Assembly (NCBI GenBank): GCA_973895155.1
Contig: OZ316895.1
Coordinates: 19,158,001-19,222,000, forward strand
DNA: 64,000 bases
Direction: 5' to 3'
Source: Marsupella aquatica
Taxonomy: Eukaryota > Marchantiophyta
Shown: positions 10,301 through 21,879 of the stretch, in pieces
How positions within the stretch are numbered: position 1 is the first letter of the stretch
Layout: each line of letters starts with the position of its first letter
Position numbers and translations under genes: made by a program
Notes under the pieces: model-generated
Database searches by the model: none
Seen by the model: only the letters and a program-made list of their open reading frames with translations
What the model was told of the DNA's origin: nothing

Positions 10301-13300
10301 TCTCTTCATCATAGGTCCTTTCAAATCTATCGGTTCCGATGCACACATAGGTACCTGCCACTTGAAATTTTTGGTTGAATTGGGGGCACTGTCAGCCAAC
10401 AGGTTGCCTGTTTAAATGTACTCTATGGCGAAGTTGGGCTGTAATTTGAAGGAGTTGTCTTCGCGTTGTAGAATTGCAACTTCGTGCCAACGTTTTTGAT
10501 GATCTTGATTCCTCTTTGTAATTTTGCAAGGACAATCTGCGACAGATTAATCACCAAAAACTTATGAGGGTAGTAGCAATCTTCAGAGAAAACTTTGTGT
10601 GTATAGAAGCGTCAGTTTTCGATTTTTCATAGTTGGAAGGGGACTTGCTCCCAAAATCACAACTCTGTTATTCCCCTATCCAATTTGTCAAGGGCAACTT
10701 TAAGTCAAGAGTGGTAAGGTACGCCTTGTCTTGCAGACTTGTGATGATATGTGCAACTGGAATTCTCTTCTAGAAGTTGTGATGACATTCATGTGCTCCA
10801 AGAAAGTACCATGGTAGACAGAGACGTGCTTGATGGGGGTGTAATGCAAACTTGATGGAGGATTTATCCTTTGATTTCATATAATAGGGTGCTAACTACA
10901 GCAACTACCAAGTGTTTGGACCCCCATCAAAATTCTCTGTGATATACAAGATAAAGCACTTCTGAATTTAAGGGATACCTCTTTTGACCTTCAGAAAATG
11001 ATTCTTGCAACGTTGGATAGGACATGTTGAGATCTCGAGTTGCTGTAGTTGAACTTCTCCTTTTGAATAAATACCTTGGGGTGCTAGACATGGCTCTAAT
11101 TGAGGACCGAGGGGAGGTTCAATAAGGTAGATTCTTGGGGGTGAATATGTAGCTAAATTGCTATCACAAGTACTTGGTCACATGATATTGGAGAGATACA
11201 AGCTATTGTGCGAACTCAGTATTTACATTATTTCAAGATAGATTTCACAGAATTCCAAGGAAAAAAAATTAAAAAATTCCAAGGAAGATAGATATCACAG
11301 AATACATCCTATGCAGTGTTTTAGCTGGTCTATTGGAAACCTTAATCCAATTGTTTTATGCTGATGTGGGCTGATGGATTGGGTGCTCTATTCATGAGTG
11401 AGCAAAGATTGTTGCAATCCACTCTTTGGTCACGAAGTACCCCAAGACAAATCTGAAGCAACACGTCTTAGACAGGGTATGAGTAAACCTTATTCTCATA
11501 AACATATACTTTTGTTGGCTGTTCTATTGTTCTGGAACATCATGTTATAGATGCATGTGGAAATTCTCTAGTAAATTAGAATAGTGGGAAGACTACCTCG
11601 TAGCCAGGGCAAGGGGTTATGATCTCACGTGCCAAAGTGTGGACCAGCTGCTAAAGTTAAAGCGTGGTTCAAATCACAATTTGTTTGCATTACACAATCG
11701 CTAGTTTAACTGGTTGGATGTTGAGTTACTTAATTAGTGAGGTGAGTTTGTTTTATTGACACGGATCGTATTTTACAAAAACTCTACTGTATAAGATACT
11801 TACTCTTTTAGGACTCCCCAGTAGGCGCAATGCGGGGGGAGGACTGGTGCAAAACTTGTGACTATACTACTCGGGTAGGAAGGCGTGGACAGTGAAGGAA
11901 CAATGTAGATTGGAGGAGTTGTGTAACAGAGATTCAGCTTCGAGTTAAGTAGTAGGGATGGCATGGTGCCAATATGTCGACGCAATCTGAACATGTGATT
12001 GCCCAAGTGTACTATTTTATTCACTTTTGCCAATGTGACGTTACCGTGCATTTTGTCCAGGAATTTGTTCGGAGTCTTCCCCACCTATAACAGTGGTGTA
12101 ATCTGTGTCAATTGTGGAGGCAGCAGCGCCATCGTGTTGTATCGCTGGTGCGTCGGGCTGAGAAATTGGTGGTGGCGCCAAGTTACGAATTGAAGTGACA
12201 ATTATCGTCCGGGAGTAAAGCTTTCCACGACATTCTTTCGGTGCTCAGATCTCACGACTAGAGCCAACGACATTCCCTTTGGAGAATCATACTGGGCGGG
12301 CTTATCACTGGTTCTAGGGCCCTGACCCGTGTTAGCCAGGGTTTTTGCAAACTATGCCCTGGGGAGATTGAGAGTATCCCAACACCTTGTTCCCAGTGCA
12401 GACACGCTCAACTTTGTTCGCATTTAATGCCATGACTGCTTTCAGGGATCACTCACTTCTCGTAGAAGGGACTTGGCTCCCTTTGGCTTGGGAGAAAGGA
12501 CCAGGTCTTCAAAGGATCAGAATAGGCATACCTTTGACCTGACTTTGGTGCTTTCGGAAGCAGCGGACAATATCTATGTTGTTGGCTTACGCTACCCACA
12601 AAGCAGGAAGCACACTCGGCTCCTAATAGCCAAAGCTGAAATGTAGACAGGAAGGAAAAGAAGGTTGGCCCCAGGGGAGCACGGATTGACTCCTTTGGTG
12701 TGAATTCTAATGGTCTGCTTTTTCATTTTCTACTTTCAAATGTCATCAATCACAATGCAGTTCTGGGCATTGGTATTATACATTGTTCTATGGAAATGTA
12801 ACTCATGATGGTTTGGTTAGCATGCACCCGGCCTGCACTTGCCAATGTTCTTCGAGTGTGCTGGTTGATTTTGTTTACTTCACATGGTGGCTATGTGTGT
12901 CCTGCATGGGCCAAGTTTTCTGCTCTTGTGCTTCTTTGGTTTAGCCGTTTCGCCCTTAGAACTTCTCCAACCATTTGGAGATTACTGGCTGCTATCCCCA
13001 TTGCATGGGGGATCATATGGCGCCTGCCAAAATGGAGAGAGTCCATTAGGGCGTGTCAAAGGACAGCTGTACCTGAGTTATGGCTAAGGACACACACTTA
13101 TGGCCAGGACAGAATGTTATGGGTTACCAAAATATGTACCCCGTAAGGCTGGTATGTCCAAAAAAATTAAGCTGTAACCAAAGTGTTGCCGGAGAACTTT
13201 GATATGCCCTATTTTTCCACATGATCTCCACTGGGGACCCCCCATTCTGACGTCCATCCGATCAAGCACACGTACAAACTGGGGCCCACCTGGTCTTCGC

Positions 13301-14129
13301 CACCTTTGAATTCTCAAACACAAAGTTTTGCTTGTGTTTCCTGTCCCTCCCCTCTATTTCTTGGAGACCTCGACTCCCACCTGGACACAGCAAAACATGT
13401 CGCAGTCTTGCATATCATTTTTGTGTGTGTTGTGTGTTGGACGCTTGCCTTCATGCATTCGCTTTCATGTGACCGCCATGTTTCTGGTTTCGACTGGGAG
13501 AAATTGTGAAAGGTTGTGACAAACCAGGACTATATTTCATATGTTGAGAATGCAGCTCGAAAGGTAGCTGGCGGATCTTGAGGAAGAATTGGATTAAGAG
13601 GAGGCTGATATGATTGGGATGAGGAACAAAGATTTTGGGAGTTGATGATGTTCATTGGACCCCTTTCCATTGCAAATTTGGGCCAGCACACAAGGAAAGG
13701 AAAGCACGGAGGGTCTAGGCCAGGCAGGAGTGAGAATGTGGAGAGACTTAGAGAAAAAGGGGCAAAAGACTTGTCGAATGATTACTATTCTGTTACACCA
13801 ACGTACAAACCCTGGAAGGAAAATCCAGGTTGACATGCCTAAAATTCATTCTTGGAAGCATGACCGCCCCTGCTATGCCTAAGTATATTTGTTGTCTTGC
13901 GAGTGCATGGTTATTTATCATCACCCACCACCATGCCCTATGCATGCCAGCTAGGATATTATGGTAGTTTAGGCTCATCATTTAGAGGCCATATATGCAA
14001 GCTATAGTAGATGTGCTTGGTGTTCTCTAAGCAAGCATTCTCCTCTTAGTAGCACTTTGGGCAATGTTCTTGTAGAAACCCTGGTTGTTCTTGAAGCAAA
14101 TAGTCTTTGTAAGGAGCACTCCAAAGCTA
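10301..14129. other. Intergenic DNA downstream of TRAPPC12; no gene seen
   Basis: The first few hundred bases are probably the TRAPPC12-like 3'UTR. Scattered open frames up to about 110 codons exist (for example 12805-13146), but none shows a recognisable motif or compositional support. No RNA gene or clear repeat was found. Confidence 0.5.
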
Positions 14130-14340
14130 GAATACATAGATTCCTCATTGCTCATTCATTTCAGTTCTTCCCTTTGACTGGAAACTTCAAATCCCATCAT
14201 TTCTAAATCCTCTTAAACAGCCTTCCTTCCTTTCTCTCCTCTTGGTGAAACAAAATCTTGGCAGCGGACAGTTCCTATCTTGAATATCGTTCCAATCACC
14301 AGGTTCCACTCATCAAAAGAAAATAACTTTTCTACTTCTT
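14130..14340 (-). repeat. Repeat X, copy C (short fragment)
   Basis: On the minus strand the sequence contains 'gatgagtggaacctggtgat' followed by 'ggaacgatattcaagatagg' and 'aactgtccgctgcca'. This matches the block just before the overlapping-frame junction of repeat X copies A (about 2115-2165) and B (about 41,830-41,885). Similarity fades beyond it. It directly abuts an old LINE fragment. Confidence 0.55.
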
Positions 14341-15258
14341 GAAGTTCCTCTTGAGATGAAAATAGCTATTGCACAATTGTATCAAAAGGTAGTGATTAGA
14401 TTCTATGGTAGTAGCTATGAGGAGGTTCCTAGCACACTTGGTGTGATCCAAGGCTGCCCTCTATCTCCAACGCTCTTTGGGGTCTTCATCAACCAGCTAC
14501 ATGATTTGCTAGTGGAGATGGGAGGCGTAGGCTCTCAGTTGGGAACACTGGCCATCCAACTTCTTATATTTGCATATGATGTGGTGCTTCTAGCTCACTC
14601 CCAATCTGATTTGCAACAACATCTTCTAGCCCTAGAGCATTTTTGCAAACAATCAGACATGCAAGTCAACATGACGAAGACCAAGTGCCTTGCACTTGGT
14701 ACAAAGCAAGACCTTTCTCTCTATTTTGCAGGTGAAAAGGTGGAGATGGTGACCTCTTACAAGTATCTTGGGGTGGAGTTTTCTCGAAGCATGAGTTGGG
14801 CTACATGTGTGATGCATAGGGTGGCTCATGGTTACAAGGCCTTCTACAGCATGGTTCAGAAGTGCAAGGGAGCAAGCCTTTCCACTTGGAAGTTGAAGAA
14901 ACAACTCTTCAATTCCTTAGTAAGGCATGTTAGTCTTTATGGGGTGCAAGTATGGGGCCCTTCTACTTCTCAATCTTGTTGGAAAAAGGTAGAGGCCATC
15001 CAAAAGCTTTTCTTGGAGATGGAGCTTGGAGTGAAAACCCAAACCCCATACCCAAGTTATTGGCTGAGGCAGGTCTTCTACCATTGGAGGTCGAAGCTCT
15101 CTATCACACTCTTCAATATCCTAGGAGAGTGGAGGCGTTGAATGATTCTAGGCTACCTACGCAAGCCTTTCACATATCTAGAGCTTTTGGTTGGTATGCT
15201 GATGTATGTAGTTGGGCCCAATCATGGGACTTATCTGAGCATGAATGGCATACTCAAC
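14341..15258 (+). pseudogene. Old LINE ORF2 fragment, RT catalytic site mutated
   Basis: This is the ORF2 reverse transcriptase and C-terminal region of a LINE subfamily related to the intact element. It reads TLGVIQGCPLSPTLFGVFIN and TSYKYLGVEFSRSMSWATCV. The catalytic FADD appears as FAYD (near 14,570-14,581), so it could not polymerise. The frame changes near 15,050 and again further on. It ends at the codons matching WDLSEHEWHTQP, exactly where the younger LINE begins. It has no endonuclease and no 3' end. Confidence 0.85.
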
Positions 15259-15262
15259 CATG

Positions 15263-15560
15263 TTTCGCAATTCTGAGCTTGGGGCAAAATTTCACTTCGA
15301 GTTGGAAGGGAAATTGGCTGCGGTTTAAGCTCAGACTTTGCCAGAGCATTGGAAACAGCGAGAATGTATCACTGGCAAAGTTAGAGCTGCAACCGACATC
15401 GTTTGGTATGCACTTTAGCATGCACGATCTGCTACGTGTCCAGTTTCGGGATTCTGAGCTTGGGGCGAAATTTCACTTCGAGTTGGAAGGGCAATCGGCT
15501 GCGGTTTGAGCTCAGATTTTGGCAGAGTGTTGCAAACAGCGAGAGTGTATCACTGGCAAA
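15263..15560 (+). repeat. LINE 5'UTR monomers, 181-bp period, about 1.6 copies
   Basis: A unit beginning TTTCGCAATTCTGAGCTTGG (15263) recurs as TTTCGGGATTCTGAGCTTGG (15444), 181 bp later. Each holds the ATTTCACTTCGAGTTGGAAG block and ends in TATCACTGGCAAAG. The copy at 50.0-50.3 kb has the same two units at the same period. The layout resembles the tandem promoter monomers of some animal L1 elements; promoter function here is inferred. Confidence 0.85.
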
Positions 15561-15568
15561 GCTTTGTG

Positions 15569-16339
15569 ATGGCAACGGAGGAGATTGCCCATCTCAAGGC
15601 TTTGCTTGAGAAAATCTTAGTTGTGGCTGAAAACTCCGCAATTGAGATTACCACACTCAACAAGGAGGTGACGGAGCTAAAGAATGAGAATGTCAAGCAA
15701 AAGAGGTTGATTAGTGATCTTCGATCTCAAACTCAGGAGAATGGTAAGCAACTCTCATTGCTTGCATCGTGTTTTGGAGACATGGAGAAGAGTATGTGCC
15801 CAGAGAAATCAGTGATACATGAAGCTGTAGGGGAGATTGAGGAGAAGCTCAAAACCTTTGCACAGGCTGCAAAACAATCACATATGGAATTTGTCCAAGC
15901 CAAGGAGGAGGAGAGGAGAGCACTAGAGGAAGAACATAAGAACCAGCATGCAAGAGTCAGCAACTGCAAAATATCAGGCCTTGTTGAGGAGGAGAAGGAA
16001 GACACCAAGAAGGTAGCAATTTCATTCTTCCAATCTCAGATGAAAGTGCATGACCCTATCATTTTGCAAGCATATAGGATTGGGCAAAAGAAGGGGGACC
16101 TTCCACGTCCAATCTTGGTGAAGTTTGCAGTTGAATCCGAGAAAGCTAGAGTGATGGCTAATAGGAGCATGCTTAAAGGGCTAAGGATTTGGTTGGATGA
16201 TGATCTGACTCCCACACAAGTCCAAGCAAGGAAAATTGAGCTTGACAAGGTGAGGGTAGCCAAAGACCAAGGATTGGTAGCCTACTTGCGCAATGGACAA
16301 GTTGTTGTTACCAATAAGAAGAGAGTTGTTTCTAAATGA
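15569..16339 (+). CDS. LINE ORF1 protein (coiled coil, L1 ORF1p-like C-terminus)
   Basis: This 256-aa protein starts at the ATG that follows the spliced 5'UTR junction (MATEEIAHLKALLEKIL). Residues about 5-60 and 90-130 are heptad-rich coiled coil. A central segment (NCKISGLVEEEKEDTKKVAI) and a C-terminal segment (RPILVKFAVESEKARV, then LRIWLDDDLTPTQVQARK) resemble the RNA-binding and C-terminal domains of L1 ORF1p. It is expected to bind the element's RNA as a multimer and act as a nucleic-acid chaperone. It ends in TGA at 16337-16339. ORF2 follows in the same frame with no other stop between them. Confidence 0.85.
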   Translation: MATEEIAHLKALLEKILVVAENSAIEITTLNKEVTELKNENVKQKRLISDLRSQTQENGKQLSLLASCFGDMEKSMCPEKSVIHEAVGEIEEKLKTFAQAAKQSHMEFVQAKEEERRALEEEHKNQHARVSNCKISGLVEEEKEDTKKVAISFFQSQMKVHDPIILQAYRIGQKKGDLPRPILVKFAVESEKARVMANRSMLKGLRIWLDDDLTPTQVQARKIELDKVRVAKDQGLVAYLRNGQVVVTNKKRVVSK

Positions 16340-16360
16340 TGGGTCGGGACCTTGAGAGTC

Positions 16361-19300
16361 ATGGCATGGAATGTTTCAGGACTTTCCATAGAAACAGCAA
16401 TTGGAGGGGAACCTTTGTTTGAGAATTTTGACATCTTGCTTTTCACGGAGACTTGGGAATATGAGGGAAATGCTCTACCTAGCATTAAAGGCTTTACTTG
16501 CATACAATCCATCTTCAATGAGAAGAAGACCACACGGGGAAGAGGGTTTGGAGGCATTGCTGTCTACACCAAGAATCAACTTCAACACATCACCTCTATT
16601 GAGCATGAAGATCCCAGCAAGCAGTTCATGGTGGTGAGACTTCATACCAGAGGTACTCCATCATTTCTGATTGTCACCTACTTTGCTCCCCTTAATATGA
16701 ATGTCTATAAGATGGGAATTGCTGATGCACATTATCCATTTCATAGGTTAATCCAAGTCATTCATGATATATCACCACTAGGGGAGACATGGATAGTGGG
16801 GGACTTTAATGTCAGGGTATCTAATGAACAATTTACTGAAAGTGAGGACTTAGGAACTTTACCTTGGTCATCATGTAGTGAAGAGATACCTTGGGTGAGA
16901 GAGGCTCTTGACACCAGAACAAATGACATGACACATCACTTTTTGCATTTGGGAGCTTCTTGTAATCTAAGAATATTGAATGGGCTTGAGAGATTTCCCC
17001 AATCATCTGGTTACACTTTTAGATCTAAACAAGGATGTAGTACCATTGATTACCTTCTTGCCTCACCTACCTCTGCCACTAGAGTGGTTGACTTTCAAAT
17101 ACTTGATCAACAACCAGAGTCTTCACACTTGCCTTTGTTGTTCCATTTTGACCTGACCACAATCCCAAACAAAGTGCATAGAAAGCCAGTACCCAAACCT
17201 CTGTTTCTAGACCCTGATAGAGAAGTCATCTTCAAAGCCAACTTTGAACATCTTCTCCATACCCTGGATGATCAGATTGAGCTCTCAGAAGTCATAGCAC
17301 AAGCAGCAGCCTCTACTTTCTCCACCAAACCCCCTAGAAAGCAAAACATGAAGGCTTGGTTTGACGAGGATTGTGCTAGAGCAAGGATGCAAGCAAGATC
17401 ACATTCAGGGGAAAAGAGACTTTTGGCATTCACTATGTACAAGAACTTCATCAAACACAAGAAGAGGTGTTTCTTGAAGAGTCATCAACAATCACTATGT
17501 GAGGAGTTCATCAAACATCCAAAACGTTTTTGGGAGAGAATGCAATCAGGCAAGACTACTCCCCCCTTGGATCACCAGGACCTGGTAACCTATGTCACAT
17601 CCTTGTATTTCTTTCCAGATGCTAGTGGCATGCCTTTGCCCCTTGGGGACACCATTCAGTTTACAGAGAGGGAGGTGAAGGTGCATCTTTCCCACATGCA
17701 ACATGGGAAAGCTAAAGATCTGTTGGGCCTGAACTTGGAGCTTCTTTTGTGGGGAGGACCCTCTTTACTAACAAACTTGGTGCATGAACTGAATCAAGCA
17801 ATGGCTTTAGGTTTACCTAAAGCTTGGATGACCAGAAGAGTGGTGCCTATCTTCAAGGCAGGCAACAAGGACGATGTGCACAACTACAGAACCATCATGG
17901 TAGGCAATACTTTTGCTAAAGTTTTGGGAGGACTACTTGAAGCCAGATTAAGCTCTTGGTTGGAGAGTGAGATGAAAAGGGCACCTTCACAAGCAGGTTT
18001 TAGGAGAGAATTCAGCACTATGGATCACATTCTCTGCTTGAGGGTGTTGTGTGAAAAGGCCAAATCTCCACATAAACCATTATTTTGCTTGTTTGTGGAC
18101 TTCTCCAAGGCCTTTGACAAAGTTTCCCGATCCAAGCTTTGGGATAGGATGGTGGAGTTGGAAGTGCCTGAAGAGCTCAGGTTGGCTGTTTCTAAATTGT
18201 ACCAAGAAGTGCGCATCAAACTTTCAAAGGAAACCTCTGAAGAAATCTGGAGCACTCTTGGGGTGATCCAAGGTTGTCCTCTCTCACCAACTCTCTTTGG
18301 CATCTTCATTGATCAGCTACACAACATTTTGGAGGAGCATGGTGGAGTTGGCACTCAATTGGGTAGGTTTGTCCTCCAACTTCTTATATTTGCAGATGAT
18401 GTGGTCCTACTTGCTCATGCTCAAGAAGCTTTGCAAAGACATCTCAATGCCTTGGAGGAGTTTTGTCAAGCAACAGGGATGGTAGTCAACCTCAAGAAGA
18501 CCAAGTGTTTGGGCATTGGCACACGACAAAATCCAGAGCTCTACTTCCAAGGGAATCTGGTGGAATTTGTGAGGACCTACAAATACCTTGGGGTGGAGTT
18601 CTCTCAAAACTTGAGTTGGGCCTCATGTGTAAAATCTAGGGCTGCCAATGGGTACAGAGCTTTTTATGCATTCATGAACAAATGCAAAAGAGCTGGTCTA
18701 CACACTTGGAGGTTAAGGAAACATCTCTTTGGAGCTTTGGTGAAACCAGTCATTCTTTATGGAGCACCAATTTGGGGAGCAGGTGTGTCTAAATCTGGGT
18801 GGCAACAGATTGAGGGGCTGCAAAAGCTATTTCTTGAGATGGAGCTTGGGATCAAGTCACAAACCCCATATGCACTTACACTTGCAGAGGCAGGCTTGTT
18901 TCCTTTGGAGGTGGAGGCACTCTTCCACACACTCAAATACATCATGCGTGTAAGAGAGTTGGAGGAAAACAGATTTCCTTTTCATGCCTTGCGCTCATCT
19001 TCAGCTAAAGGGTGGTATGCAGATGTGTGCAGGTGGGCCCATGCTTGGGATTTTCCTGAACATGAATGGCCAACACACCCAACCAAGCTAAGAGCAAAAC
19101 TTGAGCAAAAGGCTTTGCACAAACTTTGGCATGAACCTAGCCCACGGCAGCAATACTACATGAGAGATGTGAACCCCATGAAGAAATATCGAGAACAAGA
19201 ATACTTATCTAGCACTATCTCGGTACAACTTAGACAACTTATTGCTCAGTATAGACTAAGCTCACACCACCTTGAAGTAGAACAAGGGAGATGGAAGGAT

Positions 19301-19555
19301 ATTGACAGGAAAAAGAGGGTTTGTCAACTATGTGATAGCTCTAGTATAGAGAATGAATATCATGTATTCATTGCTTGCAAGTTTTATGAGGGGGTTAGGA
19401 TGGCATCTCAAATCTTGGTGAAAGATTTGTATGCATTGTTTGGTCTGCCCCCTCAGCAACTTGGAAGATATATCTTTGCGGTGGATAGGGAAAGGAGAAT
19501 AGGTTTGGAAAATCTTTCAGGGCTCTCTAGGTCCATAGTTTCTTTGAGGACATAG
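16361..19555 (+). CDS. LINE ORF2: APE endonuclease-reverse transcriptase
   Basis: This 1,064-aa protein nicks target DNA and reverse-transcribes LINE RNA at the nick. The endonuclease spans about residues 1-240: MAWNVSGL, LLFTETWEYEG, WIVGDFN (GDFN at 147-150), CSTIDYLLAS and SSHLPLLFHF. The RT spans about 450-760: FKAGNKDDVHNYRTIMVGN, SQAGFRREFSTMDHI, LFVDFSKAFDKVSRSKLWD, GVIQGCPLSPTLFGIFIDQL and the catalytic FADDVVLL (FADD at 677-680). A C-terminal Cys/His motif reads VCQLCDSSSIENEYHVFIAC. The start is the first ATG, 21 nt after the ORF1 stop. All key residues are present and the frame is open, so it could encode active enzyme. Confidence 0.93.
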   Translation: MAWNVSGLSIETAIGGEPLFENFDILLFTETWEYEGNALPSIKGFTCIQSIFNEKKTTRGRGFGGIAVYTKNQLQHITSIEHEDPSKQFMVVRLHTRGTPSFLIVTYFAPLNMNVYKMGIADAHYPFHRLIQVIHDISPLGETWIVGDFNVRVSNEQFTESEDLGTLPWSSCSEEIPWVREALDTRTNDMTHHFLHLGASCNLRILNGLERFPQSSGYTFRSKQGCSTIDYLLASPTSATRVVDFQILDQQPESSHLPLLFHFDLTTIPNKVHRKPVPKPLFLDPDREVIFKANFEHLLHTLDDQIELSEVIAQAAASTFSTKPPRKQNMKAWFDEDCARARMQARSHSGEKRLLAFTMYKNFIKHKKRCFLKSHQQSLCEEFIKHPKRFWERMQSGKTTPPLDHQDLVTYVTSLYFFPDASGMPLPLGDTIQFTEREVKVHLSHMQHGKAKDLLGLNLELLLWGGPSLLTNLVHELNQAMALGLPKAWMTRRVVPIFKAGNKDDVHNYRTIMVGNTFAKVLGGLLEARLSSWLESEMKRAPSQAGFRREFSTMDHILCLRVLCEKAKSPHKPLFCLFVDFSKAFDKVSRSKLWDRMVELEVPEELRLAVSKLYQEVRIKLSKETSEEIWSTLGVIQGCPLSPTLFGIFIDQLHNILEEHGGVGTQLGRFVLQLLIFADDVVLLAHAQEALQRHLNALEEFCQATGMVVNLKKTKCLGIGTRQNPELYFQGNLVEFVRTYKYLGVEFSQNLSWASCVKSRAANGYRAFYAFMNKCKRAGLHTWRLRKHLFGALVKPVILYGAPIWGAGVSKSGWQQIEGLQKLFLEMELGIKSQTPYALTLAEAGLFPLEVEALFHTLKYIMRVRELEENRFPFHALRSSSAKGWYADVCRWAHAWDFPEHEWPTHPTKLRAKLEQKALHKLWHEPSPRQQYYMRDVNPMKKYREQEYLSSTISVQLRQLIAQYRLSSHHLEVEQGRWKDIDRKKRVCQLCDSSSIENEYHVFIACKFYEGVRMASQILVKDLYALFGLPPQQLGRYIFAVDRERRIGLENLSGLSRSIVSLRT

Positions 19556-19675
19556 TTGTCCTCTTCTGAGCAATCTCTTTTGGTTGCTCTTTTCTTTGAT
19601 TGCATTGTACTTTACTTTTTGTGGCAGCTCCTTTGACTTTCATGGTCCCGGAGCTTATAATACTTTACCATTACC

Positions 19676-20152
19676 ATCTAGAAGCTGATCATCACCTGGA
19701 TGCAGCAAGAAGTCTCATGGATGAAACTCCCTGTTGCCTATAATGAATGCACAGTCTCCGCAAAGTGCTCAATCAATCCATTCAAGATTATTACTGAGGT
19801 GCTCAACAACTTGTTTCCAGGTATAGGCCAATCGGTATTCTGTCACCGAGGTACACAACTTGTTGATAACACTTTGCACAACAAAAGAACCCATGGACAG
19901 TCTTATCCACTTCATTGAGTGGAAGGAAGCACCAATGCACATCCTTGGGCACATCCTTGAATAACATACGCACCATAACTTACACACTCTCTCTCCCATT
20001 TCTCTATACTAAGGAGGAGGGACATCTGACATCACAAATGAAAATGTAGCTAGGTGAGCAACCTTAAACAAATAATTTCCCACAGAAAACCCTGAGTCAG
20101 CATTTACATTCATGACAGATATCATGCCACTATACTTCTAGAATGTCAAATG
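19676..20152. other. Spacer between LINE and LTR element; target duplication at right end
   Basis: No gene was recognised. The last five bases, AAATG (20148-20152), are the left target-site duplication of the LTR element that follows. Confidence 0.6.
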
Positions 20153-20294
20153 TGTTGAGGAATGATGCGGGAAATGATAATGAGATTCCTCTCTATAGAA
20201 TGAATGGGTGCATCTCTATATATAGTCTCCGTTCGAGTTATCCTATACGGTAACTATGGTTAAGGTAACCATGGAGTCTAGTTAGGGTATAACA
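20153..20294 (-). repeat. 3' LTR (142 bp) of the minus-strand element
   Basis: Its plus-strand ends are TGTTGAGGAATG and GGGTATAACA. It matches 23701-23842 at 139 of 142 positions. A CTATATATAG box lies inside. Confidence 0.92.
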
Positions 20295-21879
20295 CTCCCC
20301 CTTGGCTATATAGTGATAACTATGTAGACAAAAAGTCTTCTAACTAGATTATCATGCTTATAAACTTGACATGATTTGAGTACAAATGAGGAAGGTACTG
20401 CCTCGTTAAAACCTTTAACAGCTCTAAAAAACTCTATCAGGGTAACAGAGAAAAAAAAAATCTCGGCTCTAAAGGAAAAAGAGTACAGCCCTGTCGGTCT
20501 TCAAGTGAATCCGGTGGTATGTGGAGTTAACAGTAACAACTCCACTCCATCAAAATGAACAAGTTGTCGTATGCTCAACGACTCAACAACAACGCGACAT
20601 GTCTCCAAATCGCTCACCATCGCGCATACATCTGCACATACATCCTCGCATCAAATACAAATTAAAACATATATGAAAAAATGATTAGTAATTAAGTTAT
20701 TATCATAAAATCACTTGTCTGTGGCTCATCTGCGCAAAGTTTAAAGTATAATAATAAATAATGTCATCTCGTGCAACTGAGTGCGTAATGTATGGGATGT
20801 AAAAAGTCCAAAAAATATGATCTCCCCCTCAAAACAAGGTTTCGAGGAATATATTATTCTCGTAAAACTCAAATATCGAAACTCTCCCTTAGAGTTCAAG
20901 GACTCCTAATTAGATTCTTAAATAGAGGGTTCTTGTGCAAAATGCACAATTCGCAAGCGTGTGTAGTTGACACACAAAGAAATCTCTCAATCTTAGATTT
21001 CAAAAACATGTAGTATCAAATAGTTTTTATGTGAAAATAATCTGCAGCACCAAAGGGTGTGCATTCACAACACCAGCGGGTGTGTGTATAATATGGCACG
21101 TCTGCCCTGCACGTCTACAGTTCTCATATTTTGACAAAAAGTGTCAAGTCAATATAGCTTCACATATAACCCTGTGGAATCCGAACATTCAGTCGAATGT
21201 CCATGTGTGTCATAGCACAGAAAAATGCTAGCTCAAAATTATTCGCTATAATGCGGAGGTAAAGTGATATTCATAAACGTCAAACAACTCCGCATAAAAA
21301 TAGTTTAGAGCTAGTGATAGTCAAAAGATCCCACTTAATGACCAAGTACCAAAATGTACTCGTAGTGGGTAAATCAAGTGTGATTGGGTTTTGAGAAAAT
21401 AAAATTTCTCCCCCTAAATATGCATTTTATGCATATATTATAGTTGAAAGCTAGAATTAAGTTGGACCGGACAAAGTTATGGGGTTTGCCCATATTAACC
21501 CCTCATTACTCATTCTGATTTGAGTTTACTTCAGGTTTCTAAATATTCGCAGTTAAACCCCTAAACGGTTATTGATTATCCGCTTTTGGATATGGCCGGA
21601 AACTAAGGTCATGGAACTAACCTGAAGTACTATACCTTAGATTATTCTGGATCTTTCGTGAGAAACATATCTGCCATCGATCACTGGATCTAAGAAAATC
21701 TATACCTTACCAAAATACCTCAAAAACTAGGTCATAGAGCATGGTTAAAGATATGGTATTAGTTCCATACTTAAAAACTATCATCCCACCGAACGATGGC
21801 TATAAAAGCTCTCGTTTGAGTTGTTTATGGTGTAAAGACCATGAGGATAAGACCCTTAAGTAAGATATTGCCCTAATGC

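Larger units (their letters stand above)
15259..19675 (+). mobile_element. Near full-length L1-type LINE with two intact ORFs (spliced 5'UTR)
   Basis: The order is a 5'UTR with about 1.6 promoter-like monomers, ORF1 (15569-16339), ORF2 (16361-19555) and a short 3'UTR ending near GGTCCCGGAGCTTATAATAC. Both reading frames are open, and the endonuclease, RT and Cys/His motifs are all present. It lacks the 78-bp 5'UTR intron that the copy at 45.8-50.3 kb retains, and the exon ends are joined exactly. The 3' terminus is defined by similarity to the 3' end at about 6,830. No certain target-site duplication was found. The 5' edge abuts the older LINE fragment. Confidence 0.9.

Noticed and set aside
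12805-13146. Open frame of 113 codons as a gene
   Set aside because: It has no recognisable domain, is overlapped by other frames of similar length, and has no splice or promoter context.
15247-19675. Possible target duplication of the intact LINE (ATACTCAACCA at the 5' edge against ATACTTTACCA at the 3' edge)
   Set aside because: The 3' sequence is shared with the LINE end at about 6,810-6,825 (ATACATTAACA), so it belongs to the element and is not host DNA.
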